Part shown: positions 59,785 through 64,000 of the stretch, one piece after another
How positions within the stretch are numbered: position 1 is the first letter of the stretch
Layout: the number at the start of each line of letters is the position of its first letter
Assembly (NCBI GenBank): GCA_965205235.1
Contig: CBDBGD010000008.1
Coordinates: forward strand, 124,001-188,000
DNA from: CBDBGD01 sp965205235
Lineage (GTDB): Bacteria; Chloroflexota; Dehalococcoidia; Lucifugimonadales; UBA1127
Length of the DNA: 64,000 nt
Reading direction: 5' to 3'
Translations under genes and position numbers: made by a program
Notes under the pieces: model-generated
The model's database searches: none
Told to the model about the DNA's origin: nothing
The model's input: the letters and a program-made list of their open reading frames with translations, nothing else

Positions 59785-60258
59785 CTACCGGGGAACGTCG
59801 CGTTCGACAACGTACTCGGGCGCTTCGGGTATCGACCGCACGTACTCGGCGAGAAACTCCGGGAAGAGAACGGTCTGTCCCAACTCGTCCACGGGGAGCC
59901 ACTGGAAGACCGTCCCCGGCTCCGCTCCTTCGAACGTGCCGCTCCGCCCGAGCGTCTTCGAGTCGGATCCAAAGGTCATCAGGAAGTACAGCGCAGCTTC
60001 CTGGAACCGCTGGCCCTCCTCCTCGAAGAAGTTGTCGGTGACCAGGAGGAGGCGTCCGATCTCGGCCTGCTCGCCAAGCTCCTCGCAGACCTCCCGTGCC
60101 AGCGCCTCCGCGGCGCTCTCCCCGTACTCAACGCGGCCGCCGGGGACGAAGCAGTAGCCGTGTCTGACGTTGCGCTCGACGAGGAGACGGTCGCCGTGCA
60201 GTGCAATGCCGCCCACACGGTACATGAACGTGGTCTCCCCGTCCGACGACATGATCAT
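59785..60258 (-). CDS. Nudix hydrolase
   Basis: A 157-residue protein with a complete Nudix box GGRVEYGESAAEALAREVCEELGE (GX5EX7REUXEEXGU), flanked by the expected RVGGIALHGDRLLVERN strand and QEAALYFLMTF. It should hydrolyse a nucleoside diphosphate linked to another moiety. Several start codons are possible (60264 TTG, 60258 ATG, 60252 ATG), none with a strong ribosome binding site. It diverges from the Fic gene and converges on the solute-binding gene. Confidence 0.9.
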   Translation of the reverse strand: MIMSSDGETTFMYRVGGIALHGDRLLVERNVRHGYCFVPGGRVEYGESAAEALAREVCEELGEQAEIGRLLLVTDNFFEEEGQRFQEAALYFLMTFGSDSKTLGRSGTFEGAEPGTVFQWLPVDELGQTVLFPEFLAEYVRSIPEAPEYVVERDVPR

Positions 60259-60419
60259 GTCCAACGGTGGCCCCCGCTCCGACGAATGCTATCGGCTCGC
60301 AGTATTGTACACGGACGCAGACCCGCCGTTAGCGGACCGCGTTCCGGCCTCGTTCGACGGTCCAGCTGGCTCACCACCGGCCCTGCAAAGGCTCCGCGAG
60401 AGGTTTCGAGTGGCATTCC

Positions 60420-60527
60420 GTTCGGAAATGGACGTGAAATGAAATGGAAATGAGTTTGAAATAGAACAGCAAATACAGTACACTTTTACGAGTAATTCAG
60501 TCGAAATAAAATGGAAATAGAACGTAC
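60420..60527 (+). promoter_or_regulatory. Purine-rich repeat region upstream of fic
   Basis: A sharp A-rich patch in GC-rich DNA. AAATGGAAAT occurs exactly at 60442-60451 and 60509-60518, with related GAAATGGA, GAAATGAAA and GAAATAGAAC copies between and before. TAAAAT at 60507-60512 could be the -10 of a nearly leaderless fic transcript, since no ribosome binding site precedes ATG 60528. The repeats look like binding sites for a regulator. Confidence 0.4.
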
Positions 60528-61751
60528 ATGACAACCGCACCCGTTAGCCTTTACGTCGCCCCTCAGTGGTGGGCGCGCTACGACAGCGCAGCTATTGCTC
60601 AAGCGCTCGTCGAGGCCAGGACCGCGGCCGGCGTTCTGGCTAGGCTGCCCTACCTCCACCAGTGGATCGAGCAGGCCCACGAAGAGCAGCTGCGTCTGGA
60701 GGCAGTCGGCACGTCGCGCATCGAAGGCGCCGAGTTCACCCCGCGCGAGCAGGCCGAGGCCCTGGCCCCCGACGCACACGAGCGCGCCGGACTCACCCAC
60801 TCGCAGCGACAGCTACGTGCGGCCGACGCCACTTACCGCTGGTTGCGCTCGCTGCCCGCCGACCGGGCCGTCACCGCCGAGCTGGTCCTGGACATCCACC
60901 GGCGCGTCGTCACCGGCTGTGATGACGACCACTGCGAGCCGGGCGCGCTCCGGCGTGCTAGCTCGAATGTCATCTTCGGCAGTCCGCGCTGCCGCGGTGC
61001 GGAAGGAGGCGCCGAGCTTACCGGCGCGTTCGAGGGCTTCTGCCAGGCCATGGCCGGAGAGCTCAGGGGGCACGACCGCATCATTCAGGCAATGGCGGCT
61101 CACTACCACCTGGGGGCCATGCACCCCTTCGACGACGGTAACGGGCGCACAGCGCGCGCTCTGGAGGCGTTCATGCTGCGGGTCGCCGGGGTCAACGACA
61201 TGGTCATGGTCAGCCTCGCCAACTACTACTACGAGCATCAGGGTGAGTATCGGGCGGCGCTCTACGCGTCGCGCGAGCGGGGCCATGACCTGACCCCGTT
61301 CCTGCTCTTCGCTCTGCCGGCCGTGGCGGAGCGGTGCAACGCATTGGTTGAGGAGATTACCGTACGTAGCAAGCAGGTGCTCTACCGCGAGTTCGCTCAG
61401 TCTCTGTTCGGACGGCTTCGCAACCCCCGTCGCCGGGCGCTGGTGGCGCGTCAGTTGCAGGTGCTCGACACCCTCCTGGACGGCGGCCCCGCGCATGTGC
61501 GAGACCTGCTGCGCCGGCTAGTGGTGCACTACGAGGGGCTCAAGTTTCCCGTGCGCGCGCTGTTGCGGGATCTAAATGGTCTGCTCGGCCTCTCTGCCGT
61601 TGCGCTGAGCGACGACCACCTCGCTGTCAACTTGGACTGGCCGCAGCAGTTCTCGCAGTCGGCGTTGCTGGAGCAGTACGAGCGGATGCCCTCTGCCTCT
61701 GGTCATCCGGCGATGGCGGAGCTGTCGCGACTGCTCGGTCGCCTGCCCTGA
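60528..61751 (+). CDS. Fic-domain protein (AMPylase) with N-terminal inhibitory motif
   Basis: A 407-residue Fic protein expected to transfer AMP from ATP to protein hydroxyls. The active-site loop HPFDDGNGRTAR is intact (about residues 203-214). The inhibitory helix motif (S/T)xxxE(G/N) is visible as TSRIEG at about 61-66 in the N-terminal DUF4172-like region. The C-terminal part from about residue 290 (RRRALVARQLQVLDTLLDGGPAHVRDLLRRLVV) resembles a winged-helix DNA-binding domain, so autoregulation is plausible. The upstream region is unusually AT-rich with repeats. Confidence 0.92.
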   Translation: MTTAPVSLYVAPQWWARYDSAAIAQALVEARTAAGVLARLPYLHQWIEQAHEEQLRLEAVGTSRIEGAEFTPREQAEALAPDAHERAGLTHSQRQLRAADATYRWLRSLPADRAVTAELVLDIHRRVVTGCDDDHCEPGALRRASSNVIFGSPRCRGAEGGAELTGAFEGFCQAMAGELRGHDRIIQAMAAHYHLGAMHPFDDGNGRTARALEAFMLRVAGVNDMVMVSLANYYYEHQGEYRAALYASRERGHDLTPFLLFALPAVAERCNALVEEITVRSKQVLYREFAQSLFGRLRNPRRRALVARQLQVLDTLLDGGPAHVRDLLRRLVVHYEGLKFPVRALLRDLNGLLGLSAVALSDDHLAVNLDWPQQFSQSALLEQYERMPSASGHPAMAELSRLLGRLP

Positions 61752-61769
61752 GGCGGGGCCCCAGGCCCT

Positions 61770-63524
61770 TCACCGCCGCCACTCGCCGATGTTCCACAGC
61801 TCGCTGTCCCAGCCGTTGATGCGCACGCCCTTGAGCGTGTTCAGGTGGGCTGAGACCGCGCCTCGGTTCACCAGTGGAATCTCGTAGTAGTTCTGCACCT
61901 GGATGTCGTTCATCCGCTTCACCAGCGCAGCGCGCTCGGGCCCGATGGGCGTGTGGGAGATCTCTTCGACCAGCGCATCGAACTCGGGGTCACATGCCCG
62001 GGTGACGTTGTTGCCGCCCCAGTTGTTCTCGGCGTCCGGGATCTCGCTGCACGTCAGGCCAAAGAGGTATTGCTGCGGGTCTATGTCCGGGCCGGTGGCG
62101 TACATCTGCAGGTCTGCGTAGAACCGGCTGTAGACCTTGTCTCTGTCGGCCACCGGGTCCCCGCCGAAGAACGCGGCCGCATCGTGGTGGACAATCTCCG
62201 TCTCGATGCCAAGCTCCCGCCACCACCCCTGCACCAGCGCCTGCGTCTTCTGTCGCACGTCATTCGTCGACGTCTGGAACACGAAGCGCAGAGGAGCACC
62301 GTTGTACTCGCGGACGCCGTCGCCATCGGTGTCCAGGATGTCGCGGCTGAAGAGGAGTGCGCTGGCCCCCTCGATGTCCTGCTCGAGGCAACCGTCATTG
62401 TTCGTGGAGACGTAGACCGGCGGCCCCATGATCAGGTTGCACGTCGGCTGGCCGGCGAAGCCGTACAACGTCTCCGCTATCGCCCTCCGGTCTATCGCCA
62501 TGGACATCGCTTGGGCGATGGGCGTGAACGTCAGCAGGGGGTGCCGGTTGGCGCCGTCCAGGTACTCGGAGCGGTTTGCGCCCAGGGCGGGGTTGGCGTT
62601 GGTCTGGTTCAGCACGATGCGCTCCACCAGGCTGGAGAACGCGGACACCACCTTCCCCCTGCCCGCGGCCTCCATCTCGGCCAGGGCGCTGGGGTCGATC
62701 TGCAGGTTCCACGCGTAGTCGGCCTTGCCGTCCTCCAGCACAGCCTGCGCTGCGGACATGGCGTCGCCGCCGCCCCTGAGGACAACCTTGTCGAAGTAGG
62801 GCTTCTCGCCGTAGTAGTGCGGGTTTCGTTCGTACACGGCCACCTTGTCAGGCGTGAAGTCGACGATGCGATACGGGCCGGCGCCCATCGGCGCGAAGTT
62901 CTCCTCCTCGCAGCCGCTTGCCGCCGCGCCGACGCAGTCGGCGAACTGCGCCCGGCTGATGACCGGCACGCCGGTCCCCACGAACGCGGTGTAGGGGTAG
63001 GGCGTGGCGTCATGGAAGACGACCCGCACTGTCCGGTCGTTCAGGGCCTCCACGGACGTCACGTCGGAGTAGGCGCTGGTTGCCGTGCAGCCGGTCGCCG
63101 CGTTGGTGCAGTACTGCCACGTGAAGACCACGTCGTGCGCGGTCAGGTCGCTGCCGTCGGACCACGAGAGGCCGTCCCGGAGCGTCCAGGTGATGGTGGT
63201 CAGGTCCCCCGAGACGCCGCCGTTGGCCGGCGTGGGGATGTCGGCTGCGAGGGCCGGCACCAGCATGCCGTCGGGATCGTACTTGGCCAGCGGTTCCAGG
63301 GTGATGGCCCCGGCGTCCCGGTCCTTGAACCCTCCGGAGAGATACGGGTTCAGCGTCGAGGGCGCTTGCCAGTAGAGCAGGGTCAGTGTGCGTTCCTCTG
63401 ACTCCTTTGCGAGCGGACCCGCGTCGAAGGCCAAGGCGACGATGTAGATGATCAGGGCCACCGCCGCCACCACACCGGCTATTCCACCGAGAAGCAATCG
63501 AGTGCGTTTCACACTGGCGTCCAC
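61770..63524 (-). CDS. Family-5 ABC transporter solute-binding protein, membrane-anchored
   Basis: A 584-residue SBP_bac_5 protein without a lipobox. The N-terminal segment LLLGGIAGVVAAVALIIYIVALAF is a signal anchor. The core shows LLYWQAPSTLNPYLSGG, LRDGLSWSDGSDLTAHDVVFTWQY, MGAGPYRIVDFTPDKVAVYERNPHYYG and AQAMSMAIDRRAIAETLYG. GTG at 63524 has GGAGG 10 nt upstream. Extra Cys residues (about eight in the mature part) may form disulfides. No permease or ATPase is adjacent, and the tRNA pair lies upstream. Confidence 0.88.
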   Translation of the reverse strand: MDASVKRTRLLLGGIAGVVAAVALIIYIVALAFDAGPLAKESEERTLTLLYWQAPSTLNPYLSGGFKDRDAGAITLEPLAKYDPDGMLVPALAADIPTPANGGVSGDLTTITWTLRDGLSWSDGSDLTAHDVVFTWQYCTNAATGCTATSAYSDVTSVEALNDRTVRVVFHDATPYPYTAFVGTGVPVISRAQFADCVGAAASGCEEENFAPMGAGPYRIVDFTPDKVAVYERNPHYYGEKPYFDKVVLRGGGDAMSAAQAVLEDGKADYAWNLQIDPSALAEMEAAGRGKVVSAFSSLVERIVLNQTNANPALGANRSEYLDGANRHPLLTFTPIAQAMSMAIDRRAIAETLYGFAGQPTCNLIMGPPVYVSTNNDGCLEQDIEGASALLFSRDILDTDGDGVREYNGAPLRFVFQTSTNDVRQKTQALVQGWWRELGIETEIVHHDAAAFFGGDPVADRDKVYSRFYADLQMYATGPDIDPQQYLFGLTCSEIPDAENNWGGNNVTRACDPEFDALVEEISHTPIGPERAALVKRMNDIQVQNYYEIPLVNRGAVSAHLNTLKGVRINGWDSELWNIGEWRR

Positions 63525-63575
63525 TGGCGTCTAGCCTCCATGCGAGAGACGGTCGGCGGCGCTGTTGAGGGTGAG

Positions 63576-63652
63576 TGGTGGCGCATACGGGATTCGAACC
63601 CGTGATCTCCGCCTTGAGAGGGCGGTGTCCTTGGCCACTAGACGAATGCGCC
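63576..63652 (-). tRNA. tRNA-Glu (anticodon CTC), CCA encoded
   Basis: Reading the minus strand, acceptor GGCGCAT pairs with ATGCGCC, discriminator A, then encoded CCA (63578-63576). The anticodon arm is CCGCC-CTCTCAA-GGCGG, giving anticodon CTC for GAG codons. The T arm carries GGTTCGAATCC. All cloverleaf arms are complete. Confidence 0.97.
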
Positions 63653-63655
63653 GTC

Positions 63656-63729
63656 TGGCTGGGGAGCGTGGATTCGAACCACGGCTAGCAGATCCAGAGT
63701 CTGCCGTCCTACCGCTAGACGACTCCCCA
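63656..63729 (-). tRNA. tRNA-Gln (anticodon CTG), CCA encoded
   Basis: Acceptor TGGGGAG pairs with CTCCCCA, discriminator G, then encoded CCA (63658-63656). The anticodon arm is GCAGA-CTCTGGA-TCTGC, giving anticodon CTG for CAG codons. GGTTCGAATCC is in the T arm. It lies 3 nt upstream of tRNA-Glu, so both are surely co-transcribed. Confidence 0.97.
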
Positions 63730-63785
63730 ATCGCACTTCCATGGTAGCAGAAGCGCGCGGGGCGGGGCAAACCGGCCGGGGCCGC

Positions 63786-64000
63786 TCAGCCGGGGATCAG
63801 CCCCTCACCGACGAACAAAGCCCGGGCCTCCTCGAACTCGATGTCCCGGCGCGGCAGGATCAGGTCCGACTCTACAATCTCGTCGTCCGACAGCGCCACA
63901 CCGCGGCCCACCACCAGGTCCAGCATCTCCTGGTACAGGCGTGCAAAGGCCTCCGCGTCGGAGGCCGCGGCCGCCACCACCAGCCGGTTGTCTGCGTCGT
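63786..64000 (-). CDS. Partial protein, C-terminal end only
   Basis: The frame is open from the window end (DADNRLVVAAAASDAEAFARLYQEML) to the stop at 63786. The last residues read EEARALFVGEGLIPG. The gene's start lies beyond 64000. The visible 70 residues are acidic and look like a real protein C-terminus, but I do not recognise the family. It precedes the tRNA pair on the same strand. Confidence 0.7.
   Translation of the reverse strand, partial: DADNRLVVAAAASDAEAFARLYQEMLDLVVGRGVALSDDEIVESDLILPRRDIEFEEARALFVGEGLIPG

Noticed and set aside
1..64000. CRISPR array, prophage or integrative element
   Set aside because: No regularly spaced repeats, phage structural genes, integrase or tRNA-derived attachment repeats were seen. 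The only mobile-type gene is the broken transposase at 55600.

Overview
The window is GC-rich, gene-dense bacterial DNA with genes on both strands, frequent 4-nt GTGA/ATGA overlaps, many GTG starts and clear GGAGG ribosome binding sites. Lipoprotein signals with Thr/Pro-rich linkers, family-5 solute-binding proteins, amidohydrolases, an MmgE/PrpD protein and repeated isochorismatase-like hydrolases suggest a free-living heterotroph, probably Chloroflexota (Dehalococcoidia/SAR202-like). That placement is inferred from gene content; no phylogenetic marker could be tested.

Layout. 1-3.8 kb (minus): partial acyl-CoA synthetase, MBL-fold hydrolase and proS. 3.9-10.3 kb (plus): a tandem duplication of a whole transcription unit (promoter, leader hairpin, family-5 solute-binding lipoprotein, 3' hairpin), then two oligopeptide-type permeases with no ATPase, closed by a strong bidirectional terminator. 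10.4-15.6 kb (minus): four isochorismatase-family hydrolases, a YbjQ-family protein and an S9 peptidase. 15.7-22.2 kb (minus): a DUF91-type nuclease-like protein, two TIM-barrel amidohydrolases, MmgE/PrpD and a dihydropyrimidinase-like enzyme. 22.4-29.3 kb: Phd/FitB toxin-antitoxin pair, membrane protein, SRPBCC protein, ABC-2 exporter, nucleoside deoxyribosyltransferase-like protein, GPP34, AIM24-type protein and a methyltransferase.

29.4-38.3 kb (minus) is one tightly packed operon: STAS antagonist, receiver-SpoIIE phosphatase, RsbW-like kinase, membrane-anchored ligand-binding protein and TorS-like histidine kinase, followed by circularly permuted ATP-grasp, alpha-E and transglutaminase-like proteins. 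It couples a partner-switching/phosphorelay module to a predicted peptide-ligation module. A SulP transporter lies upstream. At 40.26 kb there is a peroxiredoxin-like gene with an in-frame UGA exactly at the peroxidatic cysteine, followed by a bacterial SECIS-like hairpin: a probable selenoprotein. 41-45 kb encodes a MacAB-like tripartite export system.

45-54.3 kb: VWA lipoprotein, two more isochorismatase-like hydrolases, a DUF5946 protein, an NCS2 permease with a C-terminal RsbW-like ATPase domain (apparently ACG-started), and a zinc/manganese uptake operon under a Fur/Zur-type regulator with a dyad operator. 54.4-57.5 kb is a less GC-rich patch with a DUF805 protein, a tiny zinc-ribbon gene, a frameshifted SWIM-domain transposase and small membrane ORFs. 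57.5-64 kb: a solute-binding protein fused to a PsbP-like domain, Nudix, Fic, another solute-binding protein, tRNA-Glu(CTC), tRNA-Gln(CTG) and a partial gene at the edge.
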